From positions 1 through 31,419 of IMG/VR virus record IMGVR_UViG_3300032326_000028: a stretch of 31,419 nucleotides of DNA; one strand, written 5' to 3'. Position 1 is the first letter of the stretch. Every line of letters begins with the position of its first letter. The DNA comes from a virus. The notes beneath the pieces were generated by a model, which was not told the DNA's origin, did no database searches, and saw nothing but the letters and a program-made list of their open reading frames with translations. The position numbers and the translations under genes are program-made. This document shows, in pieces, positions 22,601 through 31,108 of this stretch.

Positions 22601-25070
22601 CAGCACTGCCTTGGAAAAAGGCCTGCATGTAGGTATTACGTGCGTTTGGTGCTGGCGTTGTTGGCAATGTCCAACCAGCGCCCACAATCTCAATGATTTC
22701 ACTAGGATCTTCTGTAGGGCTAACAGCACCAGGATTGAATTGAATAGTACTGGTTCTAGTACTGCGTTCACCTGTTGAATATTTTACACGAGTAACAATC
22801 TTGTGTTGATAGCCTGTAACAACTGGTCCAACTCTAATGGTAATCTTAACACCAACACCAGGTACATCAGTGTTGTCTACAACTTTGAAGAATCCATCAG
22901 TGACACGTTGATAGTAGACCAACACGCCTGCGTATTGAACATGGTTAGGTTGTAGAAAACTTATTGTGGTAAAAAGATTAACACCTTCATAGCTGTGGCT
23001 TAGTTCTGTAATGTTAATCACAGTGTCTAATGCTTGGATAGGCACAGGAGTACCAGGAGTATTGTTGCTACTGGCTGTTAGACTAAAAGTCATTGCTGTA
23101 CTAGACACTGTTTGACTCTTGTCTACTCTGTAGGTGCCCACACCACCAGTAGTACCACTTAGTTGTGCTAGAATTTGTGTATTTGATGTAACACCAGTAC
23201 CTGTGATATACATGCCTATCTGTAAAGTTCCTGTAACCGCAGTCATGGTCAATGTGGTGGCAGCAATACTACCAGTACCACTTGCTGTGGTCACAGTGCC
23301 AGTGCCACCAGGATTGGTAACTGGGGGATTGGTTACACTGCCACCAGTACCACCACCTGTATTCCAAGGAGCACTGTTGGGACTTACCAAACCCACTGGC
23401 GGTGTTCTAATATCACCTGGATAATAAATTGTGGCACCTTTTGGCACATAAGTTGGCAACACTTGGTCAATTTCACCCACACGAGTGTAAGGGTAAATTG
23501 TATCTGGGTTACGCACACAACCAATGCTAAAGGTATAGTTGTTGTTGAGTTGTATGCTGACAATACGCCATGGAATGGCACTGGCAGTGGGTTCAAGTCC
23601 AAAGCGCAATATCTTGCTGTCAATGAAAATGTTATCGCCTGGCTCAAGGTCAAAACAACTGCTATCTCCAGTAAAACTACATGAGTCTTGTATTCTACTC
23701 TTGTTGAAAATCATTTTGGCATAGTCTTTGGCTATGGCATAGTTGGTAATACAAGGGAATGTTATTTCTGCCTTGTTTTCACGTCCACCATCTCTAGTGA
23801 TGTAAAGTTGTCTGTCTGCTTCACTTTCTGGATAGACTACCTGTTGAACACTCCACTTTTGATCTGGATCCACATAGCTTACCACAACTTGATTGTATTT
23901 GCTACTGCGGTCAATACCTGTGTAGGTAATGTCGCCCATGATGTTGCGTGTGCCTGTGTTCCAAGTGCTGCTGGTTCTGCCATCATTGGTAAAAGCAGCA
24001 ACTACATAGGCACTGCCGCTGGTAATGTCTGTTAGGTTGCCAGCATCTTCTATTTTTAATTTGTATTTGCCCTGTACATAGGGCAAGTAGCCGCGCATAT
24101 TGCTCAACAAGATTTTTACGTTGTTGAATATGGTTTGGCCTGTGTCCAAGACATAGTGACAGGTAATAATTGGACCATTGATGCCTGACACATAGGTTAC
24201 CAGTGTATTGGCCTTGCTGGCTGCTATACGGAAGCTGTCCCAGTCAATTTCGCTATTGCTCAAGCCCTTGCCATAACGTGGATTACGTAGATAGTCTAAC
24301 AATATCTCAGCAGGATTGTAACTGTAACGTTCTGTATAACCACTGCCGCCATATGTGGCACTTTCGCTGGCGCTATCTTGTAAACTGGCCACACGACGAC
24401 CTAATAGACTAATTTGTAGTTGTGGGATGCCACCGCCAAAAGGATTGTTATCCGCATCTGCCTGCGTGGTAATCTGCTTCCATTCAAAACGAGCAAAGAT
24501 AACAGCCATGCCATTATAATGGAAATTAGTTTTCCAACTGGGAGCATCTTTACAAATGCTTAGGTTAGCAATTTGGCTGCTGGCAGGATTGGCATGATAG
24601 ACTCCTGGGAATCCTTGTAATCTCACACGGCCATTGTATTTGCCTGATGTGATATCCACAATTTGTCCTGCGTTGATTTGTCCTGCTACTTCCACAGGCA
24701 ATTGATTGTCGTCAATGAATATTTCTCTTACACCTTCAACTGGACCTTCACTGAACACATAGGCCACCCATAGGTATTGGTTGTTGGTTGATCCTGTTTC
24801 AGCAAATACCACAGTGCCCGCTATTTTACGATAGCCATAGACTACAGGTATGTTGACATTACTGCCCTGTTGTTGAACCAGTATGCCTTGCTGTCTTGCT
24901 GATTCCGCACTGTCTGTGGGAGCATCAGGTGTTCCAAATAGGCCAGCAAAAGGACTTGCCACAAAATTGACCACAGCACTGACCACACTGCCAATGGCCT
25001 TGACCACACCTGTGACAACTTTACCAACAGCCTTAACTACACTTTTGACAGCTTTGACAACAAATGACAT
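19647..25070 (-). CDS. Giant tail-tip (J-like) host specificity protein
   Basis: 1807 aa, the largest gene, with an AAAGGA ribosome site. Residues 1-46 form a Val/Lys amphipathic helix of repeated VVKAV units. Residues about 60-560 match the tail-tip J/TipJ core: [49 protein letters not shown] and [11 protein letters not shown]. This hub closes the tail tube. Residues about 670-1690 carry repeated FN3-like or beta domains, each roughly 300 residues with related starts. Two copies of a small SGTTGGVG-x-Y module lie at about 595-670 and 1690-1760. The C terminus probably reaches the host surface. It follows hub-like and GNAT-like genes in lambda-type order. Confidence 0.9.
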   Translation of the reverse strand: MSFVVKAVKSVVKAVGKVVTGVVKAIGSVVSAVVNFVASPFAGLFGTPDAPTDSAESARQQGILVQQQGSNVNIPVVYGYRKIAGTVVFAETGSTNNQYLWVAYVFSEGPVEGVREIFIDDNQLPVEVAGQINAGQIVDITSGKYNGRVRLQGFPGVYHANPASSQIANLSICKDAPSWKTNFHYNGMAVIFARFEWKQITTQADADNNPFGGGIPQLQISLLGRRVASLQDSASESATYGGSGYTERYSYNPAEILLDYLRNPRYGKGLSNSEIDWDSFRIAASKANTLVTYVSGINGPIITCHYVLDTGQTIFNNVKILLSNMRGYLPYVQGKYKLKIEDAGNLTDITSGSAYVVAAFTNDGRTSSTWNTGTRNIMGDITYTGIDRSSKYNQVVVSYVDPDQKWSVQQVVYPESEADRQLYITRDGGRENKAEITFPCITNYAIAKDYAKMIFNKSRIQDSCSFTGDSSCFDLEPGDNIFIDSKILRFGLEPTASAIPWRIVSIQLNNNYTFSIGCVRNPDTIYPYTRVGEIDQVLPTYVPKGATIYYPGDIRTPPVGLVSPNSAPWNTGGGTGGSVTNPPVTNPGGTGTVTTASGTGSIAATTLTMTAVTGTLQIGMYITGTGVTSNTQILAQLSGTTGGVGTYRVDKSQTVSSTAMTFSLTASSNNTPGTPVPIQALDTVINITELSHSYEGVNLFTTISFLQPNHVQYAGVLVYYQRVTDGFFKVVDNTDVPGVGVKITIRVGPVVTGYQHKIVTRVKYSTGERSTRTSTIQFNPGAVSPTEDPSEIIEIVGAGWTLPTTPAPNARNTYMQAFFQGSAVTVLTGGVPSTPRRLSITTRQETMSGTQKNFYIKGLNVYYKQSAATAWRKSTWNFPSTYEEGTAITFSTADASPAINLGIPVDTVAPPSDPGAVQRFDFIFRYAYVDDTESTFQYRRTSVPCEFWLGNWTFDPFFGTGGGGGSTQEVVSTWIATQPNGFIVEDPSAPGYVDNSLNITIDITGVYGFPGNTTTKLMEIVFTPPPLQVRGSWAGLRVITMTAGAAYSTQVSRDFLNITALDTGTFRVLVPTDFNTTKEYVIIPLVYTANTGATPKEALNAFYASGTINNSITGQNYLSVLGVTKLTNIEEPYPTFPTPTANTARAKLGTASATVYKDPKILNISGTAYKPSGSFMDPRDVTWTITPEAVSVSNPVTTNSLVGINIYYKPQGFAYYRTATYSWASPITPGSAAPTFRMSQMTPAVGLGSPLNSNDRYDFVFRLKLSDGTESGYEYNFPNFYVQIDSAQPGGTAQGRANTNIALLENAPPGTVEDPSLFNFDINSSTSTYTTSLSALTLWITSLTAQQTTYVNGVRIRYRRVVLGSTLSVWSSTQLIQDSVNGSGIRLGNLAVPIIAGEQYEIVVTPLVSTTAGTNQEATNSWYGRGVMTNGMNAVTNLNLQRMLTATALGNISTAIVQSSTAFTVQIPSGGWRITDAGTTASNGHDKWYYTLQFSKEHITNYFGIDIYRREALMTSGGAYNISDGTGTFAKYRGAGRWEFVGTILASDTSNHPVVNGLITVNLRGPSEFNEFNAYYEKSSFTGATGDFKNLFSRNAGRNFNSMRLSAAAANHEFLIQVRTGGSGATYSTKCLIMPKLSNPSFTSQPVIVWPYDATINTDTTGRYIRDVSTFNTLDVGYCRNLAVREASFTASISGTNMTVSAVASGTLTTGMIIRNASNTLNIWATSFFSSVKIVSQTSGTTGGVGVYVVSESTTQSSATLTGVDGGRSLMANNTIVPFAFGNAGSNAATGGTTPTFAPATTTPAVK

Positions 25071-25071
25071 A

Positions 25072-25530
25072 TTATAAATCCTTTACCATTAATAGTATTT
25101 CTTTGAACTCAAAGTGTTCATAGAGACGTCGCATTTTACTTGGATTGACTCCAATGTCACCTGCTGTAATCTTTTGTGCTTTGATGTTTTGCGCCCAAGC
25201 GGCGAACTCACTCATTAGTTGACGAAAGTTCTCCATGTTTCTATGGCTTTCTAATAGATAGATGAAAGCAATATTGGCATAGAGTATGTCTTTGTTCCAT
25301 GGTGCTTGGCTGATAAAGCCACTGACAAAGCCCACAGGACGTTGACCTTCAACAGCATTGAACCAGCAGTGTGTATGATGGATACTGTATTCTCTAATAG
25401 TTTCAAGAATGCTGTTCTCATCATATTCACTAGCCATGCTAGGGATTGCTTCCGCAGCTTCATCAAAGTAATATTGAAAAAGTCTTATGGTATTATCCAT
25501 CTCATGTGCTAACATAGGTCTAACTATCAT
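25072..25530 (-). CDS. GNAT-like acetyltransferase-fold protein in the tail module
   Basis: 152 aa with the GNAT pattern: an N-terminal strand and helix ([19 protein letters not shown]), a central antiparallel sheet ([18 protein letters not shown]), an acetyl-CoA-loop-like segment ([16 protein letters not shown]) and a C-terminal [14 protein letters not shown] matching the usual end (RLYE-x-x-GF) with Phe in place of Gly. The loop lacks the classical R-x-x-G-x-G/A signature, so activity is uncertain. GNAT-like proteins recur between tail or internal virion genes of T7-like and other phages, with unknown targets. It overlaps the hub-like gene as ATGA. Confidence 0.65.
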   Translation of the reverse strand: MIVRPMLAHEMDNTIRLFQYYFDEAAEAIPSMASEYDENSILETIREYSIHHTHCWFNAVEGQRPVGFVSGFISQAPWNKDILYANIAFIYLLESHRNMENFRQLMSEFAAWAQNIKAQKITAGDIGVNPSKMRRLYEHFEFKEILLMVKDL

Positions 25531-26105
25531 TTGGCCAATCTACCCCATAGAAATTCTGTTTGCCCCACAAAGCCAGCTTTTTCAAAACAGTTGTCAGCAC
25601 TAGAGCCTTGGTATAAGCTGTTGCTGCCGTTATTTGTTTTGCGGCCCGCGGTACGTTCAAAGTCAGCAAACAGTGTTGAACAATCCACTGTGATTGATGC
25701 CGTTGCTGATGCTTCAACTATACTTACGTTGTAGATTTGTCCATCAAAAATAACTATGGGACTATCAATAATTTGTAATGTATAAGGATCAAAGTCAAGA
25801 AATGCCTTGCGTATGACCACACGACGACCTTCAAAGTCTTGGTTAATGAACTTGTCAACATAACCATTGCCTATGGCACTGAGATAGATTGAAAACTTGC
25901 CCACCTTGACATCAAAGTCTTCACTCACTGTGCTAAAGCCTATAAAGTCACCTTGTGCTGCGTAAGTGTTGCCACCATGCGAAATATCAAAGCCACCTGT
26001 GGTCAATCTTAACGTTTCATTGATAAGATAAATCTCCACAAGGTCAACTGCTATGAACTTGTCGCGGTAAAATTCGTCCTTGGTTGTACTTGGATAACTT
26101 TTCAT
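25527..26105 (-). CDS. Baseplate hub-like tail protein (DUF2163-type)
   Basis: 192 aa from the ATG at 26105, joined to the previous gene as TAATG. A TTG at 26111 would add two residues. It contains YLINETLRLTTGGFDISHGG near the start, FEGRRVVIRKAFLDFDP in the middle, and a C-terminal FERTAGRKTNNGSNS, then WGRL, a pattern typical of DUF2163 hub-like proteins (GR-x-T-N ... WG). In lambda-like tails the gene in this place (L-like) builds the tip complex between the distal tail and J-like proteins. Only two Cys residues are present (VDCSTLF and DNCFEKA), so a lambda L-type four-Cys iron-sulphur site is not supported. Confidence 0.65.
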   Translation of the reverse strand: MKSYPSTTKDEFYRDKFIAVDLVEIYLINETLRLTTGGFDISHGGNTYAAQGDFIGFSTVSEDFDVKVGKFSIYLSAIGNGYVDKFINQDFEGRRVVIRKAFLDFDPYTLQIIDSPIVIFDGQIYNVSIVEASATASITVDCSTLFADFERTAGRKTNNGSNSLYQGSSADNCFEKAGFVGQTEFLWGRLAK

Positions 26106-26728
26106 TACCAAACTTCCCTAAAGTCCACACTCATGGTGCTGATGCCGCCGTTGCCCACAGTGTATTCTTGTATTTCATTATCACATATAACATTGAATGG
26201 CACTGCTGTGATAGTCAAGTTAGTACCGCTTGGCACACTGTTTACACAGGCACCACTAAATGTCAATGTGGCACTTCCACCAGCACTGCTGACCACATCA
26301 TTAACTGCCATGTAGACCTTGGTGTGATTGGCAAATTTAAAGAAGTCACCTGCTGCCAATACAGTTTTGGTATTGCCGCAATTGGTCAATGTGACACTGT
26401 TGCTGCCTGCTGCCAATGTGGCACTGGTTGCGGGTGTTGTGCTGGGTGGGTTAGGACTTTTGCTGTAACTTAATTCATCTACAATGATGCTAAAGTTATC
26501 AAACTGTCCCAGTTGAGCAGCCAAGAATCCTGTAACTGCGCCCATACTGTAGGCAGTGACATTGCTGTACTTGGCAGTGAATGTATAGAAACTAGTGCCC
26601 AGTGCCACGCGACGTCGTTTGCCACTAAAGGTGTCAGTGGTCAATACAGGAGTGTTAATTTTAAAGTTGACAGTTTCAAAACCTGGATGGGCTCCGCTTA
26701 CTGCTTGTGTTGGATAATTTCCTGACAT
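26105..26728 (-). CDS. Distal tail / minor tail protein
   Basis: 207 aa, directly after the tape measure gene (TAATG junction), the position of distal tail or lambda M-like proteins that begin the tail tip. It is beta-rich. The first 95 residues (FETVNFKINTPVLTTDTFSG, then YTFTAKYSNVTAYSMGAVTG) look like a Dit-type domain. Residues about 95-165 form a Gly/Ser/Thr-rich inserted beta domain (LAAGSNSVTLTNCGN). The end returns to the core with GNGGISTMSVDFREVW. The role is inferred mainly from position and size. Confidence 0.65.
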   Translation of the reverse strand: MSGNYPTQAVSGAHPGFETVNFKINTPVLTTDTFSGKRRRVALGTSFYTFTAKYSNVTAYSMGAVTGFLAAQLGQFDNFSIIVDELSYSKSPNPPSTTPATSATLAAGSNSVTLTNCGNTKTVLAAGDFFKFANHTKVYMAVNDVVSSAGGSATLTFSGACVNSVPSGTNLTITAVPFNVICDNEIQEYTVGNGGISTMSVDFREVW

Positions 26729-29154
26729 TATGCTCTCATTCCTTGTTCTAGTCTTGCGTCAGATATCATTTGTGTAATCATACCTCTACGCTGTAATAGT
26801 AAATCATCAAAGCCCTGTGCGTCATTGGCCACAATGGTAAAGTTCACATTGGTTGTACCGCCACTAAGTTGATTGTTGGGAGTAATTCTACCTGTGGTGT
26901 TGGGTGTAAACAATTCAGGACCACGTTCACCCACAATGTATGGTGTACCGCCCATAACAGGGCCACCAAGGGCACGTCCACTATAACTTTGTGCTCTGAT
27001 TTGTGCTACCTGTGCTAGACCCATACCCACAGCAGCCGCAGCAGCAATAAAATTGAAAGGTGGTGGATAAGTGGCCAGGGCCTTGGTAGCAGCCATGTAG
27101 GTGTTCATTACAGCGTTGGCAATGTTAAATGCCTTGGCTGCTTCAAATGCCTTTTTGTTTTGTGCGCCCAATGCTGAATACATCTCAGCAGCTGATTGAA
27201 TACCAAATTGATATTTTTCTAATTCGCTCTTCTTTTCAAAAGCAATACGTTCAGTCACAATGGCCTTGGTTCTTTCTTCATTGCCAATGCGTTGTAAAAC
27301 TTCTTGATCTCGTGTGCTTAAGGCCTTTGCCACAGCGCCTTGTTCAGCAGTTAAGACTCTTTGAATACGGTCAAGTTCTAATTGAACTCTTTTCTCAGCA
27401 ATTTGCTTGTCAAACTCTAATCTTTCTAACTGCTGGGACTTCATTAATTCAGTTTTAGCAACTTCTAAAGCCGCAATCTGGTCACCACTAAGTTTATAAC
27501 CATTAACTTGCGCAGTAAGTTCAATGTCTAATAGATCTTGAAGTTCTTTTTGTTGGCGTTGCTTAATACCATATAACTTATTGCCTTTGCCTATTTCAGC
27601 ATCAATAGCTTGTTGAACATTGCGATCCAATGATTTTTGAGCCGCAACGGCTAATTGAGGATTGTCTTTAATTTCTTGTTCGCGGATCTTTTTAATTTGC
27701 TCAGAAGTCTTGCCCTCCATTAATAAACGGAAATCAAGTTGTTTTTGTAAAGCCTGTTCAAATGGACTTTGTTGGCCAAGAATATTGCTTGTAATTGCTT
27801 GAGCTTGTTCTTTAGCTAGTGCGGTTATATCTTTTTGCTGTTTAAGTTGTGTGTAGCCACCACGAATTAATTGTTCTTGTTGATCAGTTAATGTGAGACC
27901 AACCTTGGCTAGTTTTTCTTGTTCTTCTTTAATGGCTTTGCGAATATCCGCTTCTTCTTCACCATATTGATTGATATCTTTCTGATATTCAACACTGGTG
28001 TACAGTTTGGTTAGACTTTCACCAAGAGCAATTAAGGCTTTTTCTTCTGCCTCATTGTACTGTTGAGCAGCAACGGCCACAGCTTTCTTTGCTGGTATTT
28101 GTGCTTCTACATTTGTCTTAATGCTGGCTGCTTTCTTGTCTAGTTCACCAAAGAGATCATCAACTGCTTCAACAGCCACAACAGCGCCGCCAATGGACAC
28201 CAGCGCACCCACAATCTTGATAATTGGATTTTTACCTAATACTGCGTTAAGCACACTAGCAGCACCAGTGGCAACCTTGATAGCAGTATACATCTGTAGC
28301 ATGGCACTGTAAGCAGCCACAACTCCAGCAGTGATAGCACCAGCAGCCCAGAAGGTGGCAAATACTGCCGCAGCCTTGGTGGCAAGTTCTAGCGCATCTC
28401 TAATCTTACGCATGATGCCTTCAAAGCCGCCTGCGTCTTTAATAGCTTCTTTGATTTCATTGGCAATGGCTATGATATAAGGAGCAAGTTCAGCAGCTGC
28501 CTTATTGACGCCACCTTTAATAATAGCTGCCATTTCATCAAAGCTGTCGCCTGCTTTACCAATCAATTCAACATCAAGGTCGCTAAGTGCTAGACCCAAT
28601 GCTTCCATTTCTTCTTTGACGCGAGCAGCATTGTCAGCAGCAGCCAATAACTTTGTACCATTCTTACCTAATAGAGCCACAGCCGCAGCACTACGTTCAG
28701 TTGGGTTGGGTATTTCCCTAATGGCATCGCCCAACAGCTTCATCTGTTCGTCAGCACCAAGGTTGACTATTTCACTAGCACTGATTCCTAATTTGTTAAG
28801 AGCATCAACTGCGGGACCAGCACCTTTAACAAAGGCATCACCAAGATTGGCCTGCATTTTACGTAGGCTAGCATTTAGTTCATCCGCACTGACACCTGCC
28901 AGTTGTGCGCTTTGTTGTAGGTATTGGAGATTTTGAGCACTGATGCCTAGTGCTTTGGCAGCGTCATCCAAGTCACCAATTCTACCAATGCTAAGGCCAA
29001 TGGCAGCTGACATGGCAGCACCAGCGGCAGCGATTACACCAAGACCTTTTGCGGCAAGACTGGCAGCGCCATTGATGTCCTTTAGTGCTCGTTCAAGGTT
29101 AGCAATTTGCCTCTCTGCTTGCGAGGTATCTGCTGTAATTACTACTGTGGTCAC
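26728..29154 (-). CDS. Tape measure protein
   Basis: 808 aa from a GTG at 29154 that directly follows the chaperone extension stop. The N terminus (VVITADTSQAERQIANLERA) and the region LDDAAKALGISAQNLQYLQQ are classical tape-measure openings. Hydrophobic, membrane-like stretches lie at about 255-290 and 310-335. A long coiled coil, rich in Glu, Lys and Gln, follows at about 340-650. The C-terminal GGTPYIVGERGPELFTP signature (about 735-755) is typical of siphophages. It sets tail length and is ejected with the DNA. No peptidoglycan hydrolase domain is visible. Its length suggests a tail of roughly 120 nm if about 0.15 nm per residue holds. Confidence 0.92.
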   Translation of the reverse strand: MTTVVITADTSQAERQIANLERALKDINGAASLAAKGLGVIAAAGAAMSAAIGLSIGRIGDLDDAAKALGISAQNLQYLQQSAQLAGVSADELNASLRKMQANLGDAFVKGAGPAVDALNKLGISASEIVNLGADEQMKLLGDAIREIPNPTERSAAAVALLGKNGTKLLAAADNAARVKEEMEALGLALSDLDVELIGKAGDSFDEMAAIIKGGVNKAAAELAPYIIAIANEIKEAIKDAGGFEGIMRKIRDALELATKAAAVFATFWAAGAITAGVVAAYSAMLQMYTAIKVATGAASVLNAVLGKNPIIKIVGALVSIGGAVVAVEAVDDLFGELDKKAASIKTNVEAQIPAKKAVAVAAQQYNEAEEKALIALGESLTKLYTSVEYQKDINQYGEEEADIRKAIKEEQEKLAKVGLTLTDQQEQLIRGGYTQLKQQKDITALAKEQAQAITSNILGQQSPFEQALQKQLDFRLLMEGKTSEQIKKIREQEIKDNPQLAVAAQKSLDRNVQQAIDAEIGKGNKLYGIKQRQQKELQDLLDIELTAQVNGYKLSGDQIAALEVAKTELMKSQQLERLEFDKQIAEKRVQLELDRIQRVLTAEQGAVAKALSTRDQEVLQRIGNEERTKAIVTERIAFEKKSELEKYQFGIQSAAEMYSALGAQNKKAFEAAKAFNIANAVMNTYMAATKALATYPPPFNFIAAAAAVGMGLAQVAQIRAQSYSGRALGGPVMGGTPYIVGERGPELFTPNTTGRITPNNQLSGGTTNVNFTIVANDAQGFDDLLLQRRGMITQMISDARLEQGMRA

Positions 29155-29675
29155 TTATCTGCTCCTTTTTTGTGCTTGTTTCCGCATCTCGTTGGCTTCC
29201 CATGTATAGAAAGCGGCCCAAGTTGCGAACTCCTCAACACTCATATCAAATACCTGCTCTAATGTAAGACCCAGATCCTTGCCTAGTCTACAGGCAAACA
29301 TCAAATCTGGATCTTTGATTAGTTTTTTTCTACTTGTTCCACATCAAGTTCTTGTCTTGTTGCTGTGTTGATTTCACCAACAATACGAATAACAATCTCT
29401 GGATCTACTTCATTCATAAACACTGCCTTTTCAGCAGTTTGAAACATCTTGGTACCATCACTGTTACGTGCTTTGACAATTAAACTTTCCACTAGTGCTT
29501 CCACAGTCTTACCTTGGCTGCTTAATTCAACCAACTTGCTTTGCTCACGTAGAGTAATGCTGTTCTTGAAATAGATTTTACAATCCCATTCAGGAACATA
29601 GATACTGTTTAAATCACCACTGACCTTGTCACGGAAGTGTGCTGTTGCTTTGTCTAATACTGATACTTTTGTCAT
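29155..29675 (-). CDS. Tail assembly chaperone, frameshifted long form (GT-like)
   Basis: This is the fusion product made by a -1 ribosomal frameshift at 29322-29328. The first 118 residues are the short chaperone. Reading then moves back one base and adds 55 residues (LIKDPDLMFACRLGKDLGLT, then EEFATWAAFYTWE, ending KRSR), for 173 aa in total. The extension has the W-x-A-F-Y-x-x-E character of lambda T-like domains, which bind tail-tube subunits while the G-like part binds the tape measure. Its stop is immediately followed by the tape measure GTG, the canonical arrangement. The extension has no start of its own. Confidence 0.85.
29266..29328 (-). promoter_or_regulatory. Programmed -1 frameshift element (slippery heptamer plus stem-loop)
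   Basis: The minus strand reads A AAA AAC at 29328-29322, in the correct phase, with the zero-frame stop TAA immediately after it. A 6-base spacer leads to a 10-bp stem (AAGATCCAGA at 29315-29306 pairing with TCTGGGTCTT at 29275-29266, one G-U). Inside its loop is a second hairpin (TTGCCT at 29297-29292 with AGGCAA at 29284-29279, 7-base loop). Slippery site, spacer and structure all fit known -1 frameshift signals. Confidence 0.88.
29319..29675 (-). CDS. Tail assembly chaperone, short form (G-like)
   Basis: 118 aa made without frameshifting, ending VEQVEKN. It contains a beta-type start (VSGDLNSIYVPEWDCKIYFK) and helical segments with TLREQSKLVELSSQGKTVEA, then EKAVFMNEVDPEIVIRIVGE, a layout typical of siphophage tail assembly chaperones. 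It overlaps the upstream gene as ATGA and lies between tail-tube genes and the tape measure. It should bind and protect the tape measure during tail growth and be absent from the virion. Confidence 0.85.
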   Translation of the reverse strand: MTKVSVLDKATAHFRDKVSGDLNSIYVPEWDCKIYFKNSITLREQSKLVELSSQGKTVEALVESLIVKARNSDGTKMFQTAEKAVFMNEVDPEIVIRIVGEINTATRQELDVEQVEKN

Positions 29676-29998
29676 TTTAATTTTCCTTTTACTGTTGTTA
29701 GAGTTGGTCCTATGATACCCTTAGGCGCCTGACGGCTCGCTCCAGCCTCTAGTTTTCCAATCCAAGGAACCCTGTTCGCCACTTCAAATTGGCGTTTCTT
29801 ATAATTCAATGTCCACTGATCTCTAGTGAAGCCAGTCTTTACAGGAGTGATAACATTACTTGCGTTGGGACTGCCATGTTTATTTTTAACAGTCTCAAGT
29901 GTAAGGTTGCCCACTTCTTGAACAGTCATCTCAAGAGCCTTTGATAAAGCTCTTGATGCTACCGCCAAATTGTCAATCCTGACTTCAGCAAAGGCCAT
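29672..29998 (-). CDS. HK97 gp10-like tail completion protein
   Basis: 108 aa. It has the pattern of HK97 gp10-type neck proteins: an N-terminal helix (ASRALSKALEMTVQEVGN), a small basic middle with VKTGFTRDQWTLNYKKRQ and VANRVPWIGKLEAGASRQAP, and a Gly/Pro-rich basic end. In gp10-like proteins the G-x-L/x-x-S-W and Y-A-x-x-x-E-F-G segments correspond to these stretches. It links tail and head. It is unusual that it follows, rather than precedes, the tail-tube genes. It overlaps the chaperone gene as ATGA. Confidence 0.65.
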   Translation of the reverse strand: MAFAEVRIDNLAVASRALSKALEMTVQEVGNLTLETVKNKHGSPNASNVITPVKTGFTRDQWTLNYKKRQFEVANRVPWIGKLEAGASRQAPKGIIGPTLTTVKGKLK

Positions 29999-29999
29999 A

Positions 30000-30446
30000 T
30001 TATGGATATGCTAAGTTAGTTGCGCTGTATGTTACACCAGCACTACCTTGGAAGCTGATTGAAGCCTCAACCATACCATCCATGCTAGAGTTGATTGTAT
30101 ACCCAGTAACAATAACACTGCCTGTGAAAGATTTATCAGCATCAGTGCCATCATTGTCTAGGTCTAGATACAACTTAACAGTAACACCACTGGCACCAAC
30201 TAGGCTTGACGCATCAGTTGGGTTGAATGTTGTCATCTCACCACTTGAATTCCACTCGTCTGTATCCCAGTAAATGTCAGCACTACCGCTAAATGTGCTT
30301 AGACCTTTAACATAGGTACGAGCATCAGTGCCCATAACTGTGGTCTCAATTGTGTCCGCAGTCATGTCTAAACTCCAACTGCGAACTGCTGCGATGGCAT
30401 AACTGTTAATACTAACAGCGCCATTATTTCCTACCATTGTTGCCAT
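30000..30446 (-). CDS. Tail tube protein, second paralogue
   Basis: 148 aa, with an AAGGAGA ribosome site. It is clearly related to its upstream neighbour: both have an N-terminal GNNGxVxI strand, SxDMTADTIExTVMG, YxKGLST-x-SGSADxY, and the nearly identical end NSSMDGMVEASISFQG. The family is the phage tail-tube beta-sandwich, which stacks into the hollow tail. This copy has an acidic insertion (YLDLDNDGTDADKSFTG) in the loop before the last strands, absent from the other copy, and a short extra tail. It could be a minor or alternating tube subunit or a decorated version. Confidence 0.8.
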   Translation of the reverse strand: MATMVGNNGAVSINSYAIAAVRSWSLDMTADTIETTVMGTDARTYVKGLSTFSGSADIYWDTDEWNSSGEMTTFNPTDASSLVGASGVTVKLYLDLDNDGTDADKSFTGSVIVTGYTINSSMDGMVEASISFQGSAGVTYSATNLAYP

Positions 30447-30458
30447 GATTGTGTCTCC

Positions 30459-30884
30459 TTAGGCTGTGTAAGTAGCACTGCCAGTACCTTGGAAGCTGAT
30501 ACTAGCTTCTACCATACCGTCCATGCTGCTGTTTACTGTGAAACCAGTAATGATTGCTTCACCACTGAACTTGTTGGCTGTACTGTTTAGATACAACTCA
30601 ACTGTAACACTGGCTTCACCAACTGTACCGCTGGTAGCAATTAAACTGGCAATTGCGCTGGCACCACCAGTCATGTGTGCGTCATCTAGGTATACATCAG
30701 CACTGCCACTCCATGTAGAAAGACCCTTTAGATATTGACGTGTGTCATTACCCATTACAGTTCTTTCAATAGTGTCCGCAGTCATGTCAACTGAGAAGTT
30801 TCTCACACCCAACACTGTTACCAATGAACCACCTACTGATCCATCAATCTTGATAACTCCATTATTTCCTGTTAAAATAGCCAT
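30459..30884 (-). CDS. Tail tube protein, first paralogue
   Basis: 141 aa. It starts MAILTGNNGVIKIDGSVGGS and carries FSVDMTADTIERTVMGNDTR, LKGLSTWSGSADVYLDD and NSSMDGMVEASISFQG in the order seen in the second paralogue 12 bases downstream. The tube fold is inferred from this layout, its place before the chaperones, and its length. A good ribosome site (AAAGGAGACG) supports high expression. The start forms a TAATG junction with the 74-aa gene. Which copy is the main tube subunit cannot be told from sequence. Confidence 0.8.
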   Translation of the reverse strand: MAILTGNNGVIKIDGSVGGSLVTVLGVRNFSVDMTADTIERTVMGNDTRQYLKGLSTWSGSADVYLDDAHMTGGASAIASLIATSGTVGEASVTVELYLNSTANKFSGEAIITGFTVNSSMDGMVEASISFQGTGSATYTA

Positions 30885-31108
30885 TATTCGTCTCCTTTAA
30901 GTTTATTTGATTTCTTTGGCTGAACCAAGTCTTTTACGGTGGACTTGTTTTTCACCGCGGGCTTAAGACGAATAACCTCTTCTAAAGCCTTGATCTTGGG
31001 CTGCTCTACTGGCACAACTTGAGCAGCCTCTTGTGGAACGATTCGCTCCCGTTCTTCTTTTTGTTTGTAGGGTTGGAACATAGCCCATATATTTTTGAAT
31101 AAAAGCAT
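30884..31108 (-). CDS. Small basic protein between tail completion and tube genes
   Basis: 74 aa, tied by TAATG junctions to genes on both sides. The first 13 residues are hydrophobic and aromatic (MLLFKNIWAMFQ). The rest is charged and disordered in appearance, with Pro/Val/Glu and then many Lys (VKDLVQPKKSNKLKGDE). It is too polar for a membrane protein beyond the N terminus. A role in tail assembly is suggested only by position. I do not recognise it. A second in-frame ATG at codon 10 could be the true start. Confidence 0.5.
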   Translation of the reverse strand: MLLFKNIWAMFQPYKQKEERERIVPQEAAQVVPVEQPKIKALEEVIRLKPAVKNKSTVKDLVQPKKSNKLKGDE

